Assembly: GCF_001444425.1 (NCBI RefSeq)
Contig: NZ_CP013189.1
Coordinates: 124,001-188,000, forward strand
Reading direction: 5' to 3'
From: Pseudohongiella spirulinae
GTDB lineage: Bacteria; Pseudomonadota; Gammaproteobacteria; Pseudomonadales; Pseudohongiellaceae
DNA length: 64,000 bases
This document shows positions 8,899 to 16,596 of the stretch, piece by piece. The position numbers were made by a program, and so were the translations under genes. Position 1 is the stretch's first letter, and every line of letters begins with the position of its first letter. Below the pieces are notes generated by a model. That model saw nothing but the letters and a program-made list of their open reading frames with translations, searched no databases and was not told the origin of the DNA.

Positions 8899-8991
8899 AT
8901 GAAACGTAAACCTGACATGCTGGTAGTGGTTGTTGTTCTGTTCGCACTGAGTGTGCTGGTCAGTGGAGTGGCACAAAGCGGTCTGCTGTAA
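8899..8991 (+). CDS. 30-residue single-pass membrane peptide
   Basis: A 30-codon frame with a basic start (MKRKPDM), one hydrophobic segment of about 18 residues and the end AQSGLL. AAAGAGA lies about 10 bases before the ATG. From memory, very similar KRKPD...AQS peptides occur as conserved hypotheticals in Pseudomonas and related gammaproteobacteria; that recollection needs a search. It could be a small inner-membrane protein or an uncleaved signal-like peptide. It faces the ygfA end with no gene between. Confidence 0.55.
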   Translation: MKRKPDMLVVVVVLFALSVLVSGVAQSGLL

Positions 8992-9016
8992 AAGCAGTCT
9001 GTTGAAAAGGACAGTT

Positions 9017-9598
9017 TTAAATTCTGCCAATAATCTCTGACGGGGTGCAGATCGCATCCATTTTCACATCCCAGGCGGCAGCCTGTAATCCGCCCGCAAC
9101 CTCCTGGCAATTGTGCGCCAGTCCAACAAGCACGGGGCTGCGGCTGTTGCCAATGCGAAAGGCAAAAGCCCGGTCGTAAAATCCCTTGCCCATCCCCAAA
9201 CGATTCCCGCTTCGGTCGAAGCCGGTCAACGGTACGAATGCCAGTTGCAGACGCCGGGGCAAAATTCTGCGCGCTTTAGATGGAACAGGCTCGGCGATGC
9301 CCCAGCGGTTATAATGCAGGCGGTCAGTCAGTTGGTAGCGCACAAACAGCATACGATCCGGGTGAAATGGGTGCAGTACCGGTAAATAACAGTACTTACC
9401 CTGTTGCAGCGCCAGCCTTAAAAGCTCACGCGGATCCAGCTCACCGTCTACTGGCAGATAAAAGGCAATACGCCTTGAGCGCTGCCAGCGCAATGAGCGC
9501 GACAGGCGTCGAACCAATAGACGTGCGGCATGTTGCTGTTGGAGATAATCAAGCTGTCGGCGCTGTTGCCGTAACTGCTGACGAAGACTGACGGGCAC
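9017..9598 (-). CDS. ygfA: 5-formyltetrahydrofolate cyclo-ligase
   Basis: ATP-dependent conversion of 5-formyl-THF to 5,10-methenyl-THF. Family marks are the basic N-terminal helix (RQQLRQQRR), FYLPVDGELDP in the substrate region, and the ATP-binding GNRLGMGKGFYDRA loop near the C-terminus. The GTG at 9598 is chosen as start because the upstream in-frame GTG at 9637 lies inside the 3' end of 6S RNA. This gives 193 residues, normal for the family. Location immediately downstream of 6S RNA and zapA is the classical ssrS-ygfA arrangement, in which the RNA is processed from a shared transcript. Confidence 0.9.
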   Translation of the reverse strand: MPVSLRQQLRQQRRQLDYLQQQHAARLLVRRLSRSLRWQRSRRIAFYLPVDGELDPRELLRLALQQGKYCYLPVLHPFHPDRMLFVRYQLTDRLHYNRWGIAEPVPSKARRILPRRLQLAFVPLTGFDRSGNRLGMGKGFYDRAFAFRIGNSRSPVLVGLAHNCQEVAGGLQAAAWDVKMDAICTPSEIIGRI

Positions 9599-9629
9599 AG
9601 TTGTTACGAGTCCGTTGCCAGAGGGAATG

Positions 9630-9810
9630 GAAGCCACCCAAGGTACCGCTGCCGAAATAGTCCTGAACCCACAGGTCCAGGTGGTGGCGCCAGCGATGCT
9701 TTCAGGCTTTCCGTCGAGCGGACATGCACAACCACATCTTGCCAGCGCCTCCGGGGTATTGAATATCGGCTCAAGAACATTTTCAGCTGGCCAATACCCC
9801 AGGTGACTAT
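9630..9810 (-). ncRNA. ssrS: 6S RNA
   Basis: Small RNA that binds sigma-70 RNA polymerase in stationary phase. Support: (1) position between zapA and ygfA, the standard site; (2) conserved TTGAGCCGATATT on the minus strand (about 9775-9763); (3) closing stem, where AGTCACCTGGGGTA at the 5' end (9808-9795) pairs along its full length with TACCTTGGGTGGCT at the 3' end (9645-9632), allowing G-U pairs; (4) length near 180. The ends are estimates from the stem and promoter. Confidence 0.88.
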
Positions 9811-9816
9811 GGATTC

Positions 9817-9845
9817 AGTATATAGCAGATAAATTGGGCTATCGA
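9817..9845 (-). promoter_or_regulatory. Promoter of 6S RNA
   Basis: Minus-strand TATACT (9822-9817) with TCGATA (9845-9840) 17 bases upstream. The start would fall at about 9810, matching the beginning of the closing stem. Confidence 0.6.
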
Positions 9846-9883
9846 GGGGAATCGGCAAAAAAATTGTTACAGCGCAAAGCGTC

Positions 9884-10207
9884 TTACAAATCCATTTGCC
9901 GGGCCTTGTGTAAGGCGTGTTCTATTTTATCTTCCAGGTATTTGATTTTCTGCGCATTGCTATGACGCGACTCGTTGATCTGGCGATTTTTCTGAATCAA
10001 TTCGTGCGTAATGTTCAGCGCGGCCATCACCGAGATTTTTTCAAGGCCATGGATGGTACCGCGCGCTTTAATCTTGCGCATATTCTCATCAAGATAGCGG
10101 GCAGACTTAAGTAGCGCATCCTGTTCGGATGGCGGACAACTGATCTGGTACTCGCGATCCAGGATTTTGACAACAACGGTACTGGCGGCGGATGAATGAG
10201 TCGACAT
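9884..10207 (-). CDS. zapA: Cell division protein ZapA
   Basis: FtsZ-ring stabilising protein, cytoplasmic. 107 residues: a small N-terminal globular part (VVVKILDREYQISCPPSEQDALL) and a long C-terminal coiled coil (IHELIQ-like region through KIEHALHKARQ), as in known ZapA (about 109 residues). The ATG at 10207 is preferred; it follows the upstream stop by one base (TGATATG) with AGAGTG 8 bases ahead. A GTG at 10216 would add three residues. Second gene of a two-gene operon with the ZapB-like coiled-coil protein. Confidence 0.92.
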   Translation of the reverse strand: MSTHSSAASTVVVKILDREYQISCPPSEQDALLKSARYLDENMRKIKARGTIHGLEKISVMAALNITHELIQKNRQINESRHSNAQKIKYLEDKIEHALHKARQMDL

Positions 10208-10208
10208 A

Positions 10209-10424
10209 TCAGGCACTCTGGGATTGTTCCATGGATCGCAGCCGACTTAATACTGACTCCAGCCGGGCTTTGGCCTGCCGGTTGTTCTCCAGTAGTTGCT
10301 GACGCTCTGTTTGCCAGTTATGCTGGCTGGCGCGAAGCAGCTGATTTTCCTGTTTCATGGCAGCACACAGGGCAATCAGCGCATCTATTTTCTCATCCAG
10401 AGCCTGTAATTGATCGTCGTTCAT
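10209..10424 (-). CDS. ZapB-like coiled-coil protein (TIGR02449 family)
   Basis: 71 residues, almost wholly coiled coil: LQALDEKIDALIALC then KQENQLLRASQHNWQTERQQ, with heptad leucines. It matches the TIGR02449 family, which sits directly upstream of zapA in Pseudomonas-type genomes and is thought to act with ZapA at the Z-ring. The start at 10424 (MNDDQLQ) fits the family better than an ATG at 10502, which would add 26 unrelated residues. Coupled to zapA by one base. Confidence 0.8.
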   Translation of the reverse strand: MNDDQLQALDEKIDALIALCAAMKQENQLLRASQHNWQTERQQLLENNRQAKARLESVLSRLRSMEQSQSA

Positions 10425-10541
10425 GGTGATATGCGCAGACCGGTGCCATAAGAGTAAGTTATTAACAGCCTGTACTATAGAGAGCTGGCTGATGACGGTC
10501 AATAACAGTTGCCAAACTTTTGAAAAGGTTTACGTAACATT

Positions 10542-11876
10542 ATGAGTTCAAACAATGAACTGCGTTTTGAGCAGGGCCGCAAGCATCGCCGTGCGCTGCT
10601 CAAAAAACTTAAACCCAACAGCATTGCATTATTGCCGGCAGCCAGTCTGCAGACCCGCAGTCATGATACGGAGTTCAATTTCCGGCAGAACAGCGATTTC
10701 TATTATCTGAGCGGTTTTACTGAAGACAATGCGCTGTTGGCGCTGATCAGACGTCCAGCCGGCAACAAGGTTGTGCTGTTCTGCCAGCCAAAAGACAAAA
10801 CCAAAGAGTTGTGGACCGGTATTCTCACTGGCCCGGAGAAAGCGGTTGAGCTGCTGGATATTGATGAAGCCTGGTCAATGACAGACATTGACAAGCAGAT
10901 GCCAGAGTTAATGAACGGCTGCGAGCGGGTATATTACAGTATTGGTAATCATGACGGTTTTGACGCGCGGGTAACTGCCTGGGTGAAAGATCTGCGCGCA
11001 CGTTCACGTCAGGGTGCTGTGCCGCCGGTGGCTTTTGAAATGCTGGACCCGCTGGTTCATGAAATGCGTCTGTTCAAAGATGCTGCTGAAATAAAACTGA
11101 TGCAAAAAGCAGCCGATATTTCTGCACGTGCCCACTGCCGCGCCATGCTGGCGGCCCGCGAAGGCCGGAATGAATATCATCTGGAAGCAGAATTGCAGCA
11201 CGAGTTCATGATGTCTGGTGCCCGCTTCCCGGCCTATAACAGTATCGTTGCCGCCGGTGCCAACGCCTGCATTCTGCATTACATTGAAAACCGCATGCCT
11301 CTGAAAAATGGCGATCTGGTACTGATAGATGCCGGCTGTGAGTACGAATACTATGCGGCGGATATCACTCGCACCTTCCCGGTCAGCGGCAAATTCAGCA
11401 AAGAGCAGAAAGCATTGTACGAGATTGTACTGGAGGCTCAGCTTAAAGCAATTGAAGCGGTCAAACCCGGTGTTGTCAGCGACGAGCCGCATAACATCAC
11501 TGTGAAAGTGATCACGGCGGGGCTGGTGAAGCTGGGGCTGTTAAAAGGCAAGGTCAGTACCTTGATCAAGGACGGCGCTTACCGTGACTTTTACATGCAT
11601 GGCGCCGGCCACTGGCTGGGCATTGATGTGCATGATGCCGGCAGTTATCAAAAAGGAGAGACCCGGCGCCCATTTGAGCCTGGTATGGTGACAACCATAG
11701 AGCCGGGCATCTATGTGGCGCCCGATAATCGCAAAGTCGCTAAAAAATGGCGAGGCATTGGTATCCGCATAGAAGATGATGTATTGGTGACCCGCAACGG
11801 ACATCGCGTATTAACCGATGGCGTGCCAAAAACCATTAAAGACATTGAAGCCTTGATGGCGACCCGTAAAGAGTAA
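10542..11876 (+). CDS. pepP: Xaa-Pro aminopeptidase P
   Basis: Cytoplasmic dimanganese peptidase that removes N-terminal residues preceding proline. 444 residues: N-terminal AMP_N domain (1 to about 170) and C-terminal pita-bread domain. All five metal ligands are visible: Asp263 (LIDAG), Asp274 (AADITRTFP), His357 (HGAGHWLG), Glu387 (IEPGIY) and Glu411 (EDD). Its stop overlaps the ubiH start (TAATG), giving a pepP-ubiH-type operon as in Pseudomonas and E. coli. A ygfB/UPF0149 gene, usually just upstream, is not present. Confidence 0.95.
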   Translation: MSSNNELRFEQGRKHRRALLKKLKPNSIALLPAASLQTRSHDTEFNFRQNSDFYYLSGFTEDNALLALIRRPAGNKVVLFCQPKDKTKELWTGILTGPEKAVELLDIDEAWSMTDIDKQMPELMNGCERVYYSIGNHDGFDARVTAWVKDLRARSRQGAVPPVAFEMLDPLVHEMRLFKDAAEIKLMQKAADISARAHCRAMLAAREGRNEYHLEAELQHEFMMSGARFPAYNSIVAAGANACILHYIENRMPLKNGDLVLIDAGCEYEYYAADITRTFPVSGKFSKEQKALYEIVLEAQLKAIEAVKPGVVSDEPHNITVKVITAGLVKLGLLKGKVSTLIKDGAYRDFYMHGAGHWLGIDVHDAGSYQKGETRRPFEPGMVTTIEPGIYVAPDNRKVAKKWRGIGIRIEDDVLVTRNGHRVLTDGVPKTIKDIEALMATRKE

Positions 11877-13102
11877 TGAGCTACGATATTGTAATAGCCG
11901 GTGGTGGATTGGTCGGAGGCAGCTTTGCCTTGATGCTTGCTGCAGGGCTGACTGAGTCGGCCAGAATTCTGCTGGTAGATACACAGCCCCTGGCGGCGGA
12001 TGATCGTGGGTCGATACAGGCTGACTTTGATGCGCGAAGCACGGCGCTATCATGGGGCAGCCGACAGATATACGACAAGATCGGACTGTGGGGACAGCTG
12101 GCACCTTATGCCTGTGCGATTAATGATATTCATGTCTCGGATCGCGGTCATCCGGGCGCGGTGCGTCTGCACAATGAGGAGATGGGGGTCGAGGCGCTGG
12201 GTTATGTGCTGGAGAATCAGCATCTGTCATCAGTAATCAACCAGGCCTTGGGCGAGCAGTCAACAATCGAGATTTGTGCGCCGGCGACCGTCAGTCAGGC
12301 CAGGCCGACGCCGGATGGCATGGCGATACAACTGCAGGTGCCGGGTGGTCAAAAACAACTGAATACCCGCTTGCTGGTGCTGGCTGATGGAGGGCGCTCA
12401 GGACTGTGCGAACAACTGGGCATTCAGCTGGATCGCCGCCCGTATCAGCAGCAGGCACTGGTCTGCAATGTGGCGTTCGAAAAAGATCACCAAGGCCAGG
12501 CATTTGAGCGTTTTACAGATACGGGACCGATGGCCATTCTGCCGTTGAACAGCGATAGTCATGTTGACTCGGGATATCGTGGTGCCCTGGTCTGGACGTT
12601 GGCAGAAGACAGCGCTGCAGATGTATTACAAATGCCGGATGATGAGTTTCTGGCGGCTTTGCAGCAACGCTTTGGCTGGCGGCTGGGCAGCATGCGGCGC
12701 GTTGGGCGACGCGCTCTGTATCCACTGGCACTAACGCTGGCGCAGGAGCAGATTCGACCGGGGCTGGTGTTGCTTGGCAATGTGGCCCATACCCTGCATC
12801 CGGTTGCTGGTCAGGGGCTGAACCTGGCGCTGCGAGATGCCAGTGCATTGGCTAAACTGCTGACGGATACGATCAATGCCGGCGAGTCTGCAGAGGTCGG
12901 CGCTTATGCCCGTCTGGAAGCATTTCAACAGGCGCAGGACTGGGATCAGCGCAGCACCGTGATGTTCAGCGATCTGACTACGCGGCTGTTTTCAAACAGT
13001 CAGCCGGCACTGGTCACCGGCCGCAATCTGGGCTTGTTGATGATGGATCTGATGCCGCCGGCCCGGCGCTGGTTTGCCCGTCAGGCTATGGGGCTGCGAT
13101 GA
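11876..13102 (+). CDS. ubiH: 2-octaprenyl-6-methoxyphenol hydroxylase UbiH
   Basis: FAD-dependent aromatic monooxygenase of ubiquinone biosynthesis. 408 residues. N-terminal Rossmann motif IVIAGGGLVGGSFALML, mid-protein FDARSTALSWGSRQIY substrate-side motif, and C-terminal LLGNVAHTLHPVAGQGLNLALRD. The GN (not GD) in that last motif is characteristic of UbiH as opposed to UbiI/UbiF. The start overlaps the pepP stop by one base. The last 17 bases overlap the end of the convergent DUF1499 lipoprotein gene. Confidence 0.92.
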   Translation: MSYDIVIAGGGLVGGSFALMLAAGLTESARILLVDTQPLAADDRGSIQADFDARSTALSWGSRQIYDKIGLWGQLAPYACAINDIHVSDRGHPGAVRLHNEEMGVEALGYVLENQHLSSVINQALGEQSTIEICAPATVSQARPTPDGMAIQLQVPGGQKQLNTRLLVLADGGRSGLCEQLGIQLDRRPYQQQALVCNVAFEKDHQGQAFERFTDTGPMAILPLNSDSHVDSGYRGALVWTLAEDSAADVLQMPDDEFLAALQQRFGWRLGSMRRVGRRALYPLALTLAQEQIRPGLVLLGNVAHTLHPVAGQGLNLALRDASALAKLLTDTINAGESAEVGAYARLEAFQQAQDWDQRSTVMFSDLTTRLFSNSQPALVTGRNLGLLMMDLMPPARRWFARQAMGLR

Positions 13103-13529
13103 GGGCGCGTAGCTCTTCCACACGTTCGCGATTAACGCCCATATCGCTGTAGCCCAGGCGTGATGCTGAGCGCACGTGTACGAGTCCCGCCTGCGGGTCG
13201 GCCAGCAATTCCACATCATCCACATAACCCATCAGGCGACTGGTAAATTCGGCATGAATATAGTTGTCCTGCTCGGTGACAATCGCTACCCGTGGCATTT
13301 GCTGCAAGGCGGCTTTGGCACTGGCCAGATCAGCCTGCAGTGGCGCAACGCTGTGACTGTCGCGAGTTTCAAAACTGCAAACGCAGTTAGGGGAGTCTGG
13401 GCACATGGCCAATTGTCCGTTTTGCGGACCCAGGTTTGCTGGCCGATCCCCTGCACAGCCAATCAGTGTCAAGAGTCCCACAATAGCCACTCCTCGTATG
13501 CTCAATCTTGTCAGGCTGATGCCGCTCAT
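13086..13529 (-). CDS. DUF1499 lipoprotein
   Basis: 147 residues. The signal peptide ends in the lipobox LIGC (Cys25), so the mature form is a lipid-anchored envelope protein. The mature part matches the DUF1499 family: CPDSPNCVCSF near its start, then IHAEFTSRLMGYVDDVELL and VRSASRLGYSDMGVNR. Function is unknown. The paired cysteines at CPDSPNCVC are conserved in the family as I know it. The gene converges on ubiH and overlaps its 3' end by 17 bases. Confidence 0.88.
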   Translation of the reverse strand: MSGISLTRLSIRGVAIVGLLTLIGCAGDRPANLGPQNGQLAMCPDSPNCVCSFETRDSHSVAPLQADLASAKAALQQMPRVAIVTEQDNYIHAEFTSRLMGYVDDVELLADPQAGLVHVRSASRLGYSDMGVNRERVEELRALIAAP

Positions 13530-13561
13530 GGTGATGCTCCTGCAGCGTTGTAAATTCAGAT

Positions 13562-14029
13562 TTATCCGGTCACCACCAGGCTCAATGACTCGGCGATCAT
13601 GGCGGGTTTATCCTGACCGTCAATATCTACAGTGACCTGGTTCTTCAACAGCCACTGGCCGGGATTTTTTTCTTCAATGCTTAACAACGAAAATCGTGCA
13701 CGAATACGAGCGCCAATGCGAACCGGATTCAAAAAGCGGACTTTATCCAGGCCATAATTAATCGTGATTTTTGCGCCGGCCAGTCGCACATTACCTGCTT
13801 CGGCCCCCAGCATACTTAGCATGGACAGTGTCAGGTAGCCGTGTGCAATAGTGCCCCCGAAAGGTGTTTCTTTGGCGGCGCGCTCTTCATCCAGGTGGAT
13901 AAACTGGTGGTCGCCGGTCGTATCGGCAAACTGATTGACCTGATCCTGGGTGATGGTGTGCCAGTCGCTGATTCCGGTCTCGGTGCCAATTAGTGCTTTG
14001 GCCTGTTCCGGGCTGATCTGTCCGGGCAT
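13562..14029 (-). CDS. MaoC family dehydratase
   Basis: 155-residue hot-dog-fold protein resembling (R)-specific enoyl-CoA hydratases. The catalytic motif is intact: TTGDHQFIHLD with Asp40 and His45, followed by FGGTIAHGYLTLSM. FLNPVRIGARIRAR is the usual central strand. It would hydrate trans-2-enoyl-CoA for fatty acid or polyhydroxyalkanoate metabolism; the substrate is inferred. The ATG at 14029 has AGGAG 8 bases upstream and is preferred over an in-frame codon at 14053. It is a single gene, divergent from the UbiI-like gene. Confidence 0.88.
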   Translation of the reverse strand: MPGQISPEQAKALIGTETGISDWHTITQDQVNQFADTTGDHQFIHLDEERAAKETPFGGTIAHGYLTLSMLSMLGAEAGNVRLAGAKITINYGLDKVRFLNPVRIGARIRARFSLLSIEEKNPGQWLLKNQVTVDIDGQDKPAMIAESLSLVVTG

Positions 14030-14132
14030 AGATTCACTCCTGCTTGACGGCAAATTAATGGTAAAGTCTGTTGCACGGCAGTATTCAACAGAATGCAGTC
14101 AGCATCAACTGATTCATGAGTGAGCAATCCCG

Positions 14133-15347
14133 ATGGGGCAAGCGGAACAACAGTCTTTCGACATCATTATTGTCGGCGCGGGTATGGTCGGTGCGACGGC
14201 AGCGCTGGCGCTGGCGGGTAGCGGTGTGCGCCTGGCCTTGCTGGATGCCCGACCTCTGCCGACAGTCAATCAACTGGCTGACAATGAATTTGATGCCCGT
14301 GTCAGCGCCATCACACATGGCTCTCAGCGGCTTTTCGAAGAGCTGCAAGTGTGGCCTCAGATTCAACAGCAACGCGCCTGTGCATATACCCATATGCATG
14401 TGCGAGAGGCTGATGGCACGGGCAGTATCGACTTCGACGCCAGCGAGGTGCATAGTGACTCACTGGGTCACATCATTGAAAACAGAGTTATCGCTCAAGC
14501 CCTGTATGCCAAGATCGAAGCATGCAGCAATATTGAGGTCCTGGCGCCCGCCCGTGTGAGTGCACTTGAGAAAGACGCTGAGGGTAAGTACTTGCTTCGG
14601 ACAGTTGAGGCGGGTGACCTGAAAGCTGAGCTGATTGTTGCCGCCGATGGGGCGACTTCGCCTTTGCGAGCCCTGGCTGGCATTAAAACCAGGGAGTGGG
14701 ATTATGCGCATCAGGCGATTGTCACCACGGTAAAAACGACACTGCCTCACCAACACACGGCGCGTCAGATCTTTATGGACACCGGTGTTCTGGCCTTTTT
14801 ACCGTTGCAGGGCGATGAGCCCGATGCCCAGCAGTTCTGCTCTATTGTCTGGTCAGTACAGACTGAGCGTGCCGGGCAACTGCTGGCGATGGATGATGAA
14901 GCATTCTGCCGGGCGCTGACCCGTGCCAGTGAGCAGTGGCTTGGCAAGGTAGAACAATCTGCCGGGAGGTATAGTTTTCCTCTGCGCCAGCGCCATGCCG
15001 CTGATTATCATGCCAACAACCTTGTGCTGATAGGTGATGCCGCCCACAGTATTCACCCGCTGGCCGGACAGGGCGCCAATCTGGGCTTACAGGATGCGCA
15101 GGCGCTTAGCCAAGAATTACTAAGAGCGCTGCGAACGGGGCGTAAACTCAGCGATCCGCTGGTGCTTGCCCGCTATCAGCGCCGCCGCCAGCCTCATAAT
15201 TTGGGCATGATGGCCGTCATGGAGGGGTTCAAGCGTCTTTATGCAGAGCAGCCTCTGCCGGTGCGCTGGCTGCGTAATACCGCCATGAAAGCCGTTAATC
15301 GTCTGCCTTTGCTGAAACAACAACTTGTGCGTGAAGCTCTCGGATAA
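14133..15347 (+). CDS. UbiI/VisC-like FAD monooxygenase of ubiquinone synthesis
   Basis: 404-residue UbiH/UbiF/VisC/Coq6-family hydroxylase. FDIIIVGAGMVGATAAL binds FAD, FDARVSAITHGSQRLFEEL is the family signature, and GDAAHSIHPLAGQGANLGLQD is the second FAD motif, in the GD form found in UbiI and UbiF. MHVREADGTGSIDFDASEV resembles VisC/UbiI. UbiI is the likeliest identity by analogy with Pseudomonas synteny (pepP, ubiH, then visC-like), but UbiF-like activity cannot be excluded. It is separated from ubiH by the minus-strand lipoprotein and MaoC genes, which is unusual. Confidence 0.88.
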   Translation: MGQAEQQSFDIIIVGAGMVGATAALALAGSGVRLALLDARPLPTVNQLADNEFDARVSAITHGSQRLFEELQVWPQIQQQRACAYTHMHVREADGTGSIDFDASEVHSDSLGHIIENRVIAQALYAKIEACSNIEVLAPARVSALEKDAEGKYLLRTVEAGDLKAELIVAADGATSPLRALAGIKTREWDYAHQAIVTTVKTTLPHQHTARQIFMDTGVLAFLPLQGDEPDAQQFCSIVWSVQTERAGQLLAMDDEAFCRALTRASEQWLGKVEQSAGRYSFPLRQRHAADYHANNLVLIGDAAHSIHPLAGQGANLGLQDAQALSQELLRALRTGRKLSDPLVLARYQRRRQPHNLGMMAVMEGFKRLYAEQPLPVRWLRNTAMKAVNRLPLLKQQLVREALG

Positions 15348-15423
15348 GACAAAATAGCTCTAAAGATTCACTCATGCGGGACGATCTAAATAGGTAACTG
15401 AAGATTGTTTCCGGGAGAATTCC

Positions 15424-15612
15424 ATGAGCCATGAAGTGCCCTGGCCTTTTGACGTGGATCTGAGCACGCTGGACACCAGCAGTATCACCAATATCATTCA
15501 GGATATTGAGAACCACTTGCCGCTGCTCAAGTCAGAAAACGATATGCAGGAGCTGCTGCGTGTCAAACAATTGTTCGAAGAGGAGCTGATGGAATCCCGC
15601 CGCCTGCATTAA
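15424..15612 (+). CDS. Small hypothetical protein, 62 residues
   Basis: A short acidic helical protein (MSHEVPWPFDVDLS... ending EEELMESRRLH). GGGAG precedes the ATG by 6-7 bases, and third-position base use resembles neighbouring genes. The second half (about 29-60) is predicted helical with regular leucines. No known domain recognised. It follows the UbiI-like gene by 76 bases and precedes the exported methyltransferase. Confidence 0.6.
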   Translation: MSHEVPWPFDVDLSTLDTSSITNIIQDIENHLPLLKSENDMQELLRVKQLFEEELMESRRLH

Positions 15613-15672
15613 GCAGGCCCTGCATCGCCCGATTTCCCTGTATTCTGCCGCATTTTTGCCCTATGCTGTTGT

Positions 15673-15701
15673 GTGAACAGATGGTTCTCACGTGAACAGA
15701 T
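15673..15701. repeat. Direct repeat upstream of methyltransferase gene
   Basis: GTGAACAGAT occurs at 15673-15682 and again at 15692-15701, 19 bases apart (under two helical turns), 36-64 bases before the next start codon. It could be a tandem regulator site or chance. Confidence 0.3.
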
Positions 15702-15736
15702 AAATCTGGAAAATAATAATCCGGGAGGGTTTCAAC

Positions 15737-16468
15737 ATGAAAAAATTAGGCGGTATTCTGGCAGTGGTGCTTCTGGTCTTCGGTCAGGCGCATGCCATTG
15801 ACGAGGCACGACTGGCTCAGGCGCTCAACAATTCCGATCGTCCTGCGGCGGACAAAGAACGTGACGCATCCCGTCAGCCCGTTCAGGTGTTGGACTTTCT
15901 GGGCCTGGAAGAAGGTATGACCGCACTGGACATCATGGCCTCCACCGGTTGGTACACTGAAGTCCTGTCGCACGCGGTGGGCCCCAATGGCACAGTGCTT
16001 ATGCAGAATAGCCCGCAGTCGCTGGGTATGCGTAACACTGAAGCGGGTGTACAGGAGCGTCTGGCCAATAACCGTCTGCCCAACGTGCAGCGTGTTGATC
16101 AGGGTTTCGGTGATCTGACAGTCCCGGCCGGATCGGTCGATTTTGCCCTGACCGCACTGAACTTCCATGATCTTTACAACGGCAATCCGGCAGCGGCGCA
16201 AGCCATGCTGGCAGCGGTCAAGAACGTACTGAAGTCCGGTGGCACGCTCGGCATTATTGATCATCGTGGCAACATCGGAGCGGATAACGCCGCTTTGCAT
16301 CGCATTACTCTGGATGAAGTTGTGCAGGCTGTCACCGAGGCGGGTTATGTGGTGACGGGTGTCAGTGATCTGCTGCATGCGGCAGATGATCCCCGAACCA
16401 GTGGGCCGTTTGACGCAAGTCTGGGTCGCAATACCGATCGTATTGTGGTCAGAGCCATGAAGCCCTGA
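15737..16468 (+). CDS. Exported predicted methyltransferase (COG4798-like)
   Basis: 243 residues. A clear signal peptide (MKKLGGILAVVLLVFGQAHA) is followed by a class I methyltransferase fold: FLGLEEGMTALDIMASTGWYTE holds a modified motif I (DIMASTGWYT rather than GxGxG), VDFALTALNFHDLY the motif IV region, and LKSGGTLGIIDHRG the post-motif region. This matches the COG4798 predicted methyltransferases, often found with signal peptides. Because SAM is not expected in the periplasm, activity is uncertain. GGAGG is 8 bases before the ATG and a strong terminator follows. Confidence 0.82.
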   Translation: MKKLGGILAVVLLVFGQAHAIDEARLAQALNNSDRPAADKERDASRQPVQVLDFLGLEEGMTALDIMASTGWYTEVLSHAVGPNGTVLMQNSPQSLGMRNTEAGVQERLANNRLPNVQRVDQGFGDLTVPAGSVDFALTALNFHDLYNGNPAAAQAMLAAVKNVLKSGGTLGIIDHRGNIGADNAALHRITLDEVVQAVTEAGYVVTGVSDLLHAADDPRTSGPFDASLGRNTDRIVVRAMKP

Positions 16469-16485
16469 TCCATTAAAATCGTAAA

Positions 16486-16541
16486 ATCAGGGCCGCCATC
16501 GGGTTGAGTCATTCAACCGGATGGCGGCCCTGATGGTTTTT
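16486..16541 (+). terminator. Rho-independent terminator
   Basis: Long hairpin: ATCAGGGCCGCCATC (16486-16500) pairs with GATGGCGGCCCTGAT (16520-16534), continued inward by GGTTGA and TCAACC, and followed by GGTTTTTG. It lies 18 bases after the methyltransferase stop. Confidence 0.85.
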
Positions 16542-16596
16542 GTATAGAAAGTTGCAGCATGGATCCTGTTAAATTCCAGAGACAGAAAACCGTATT

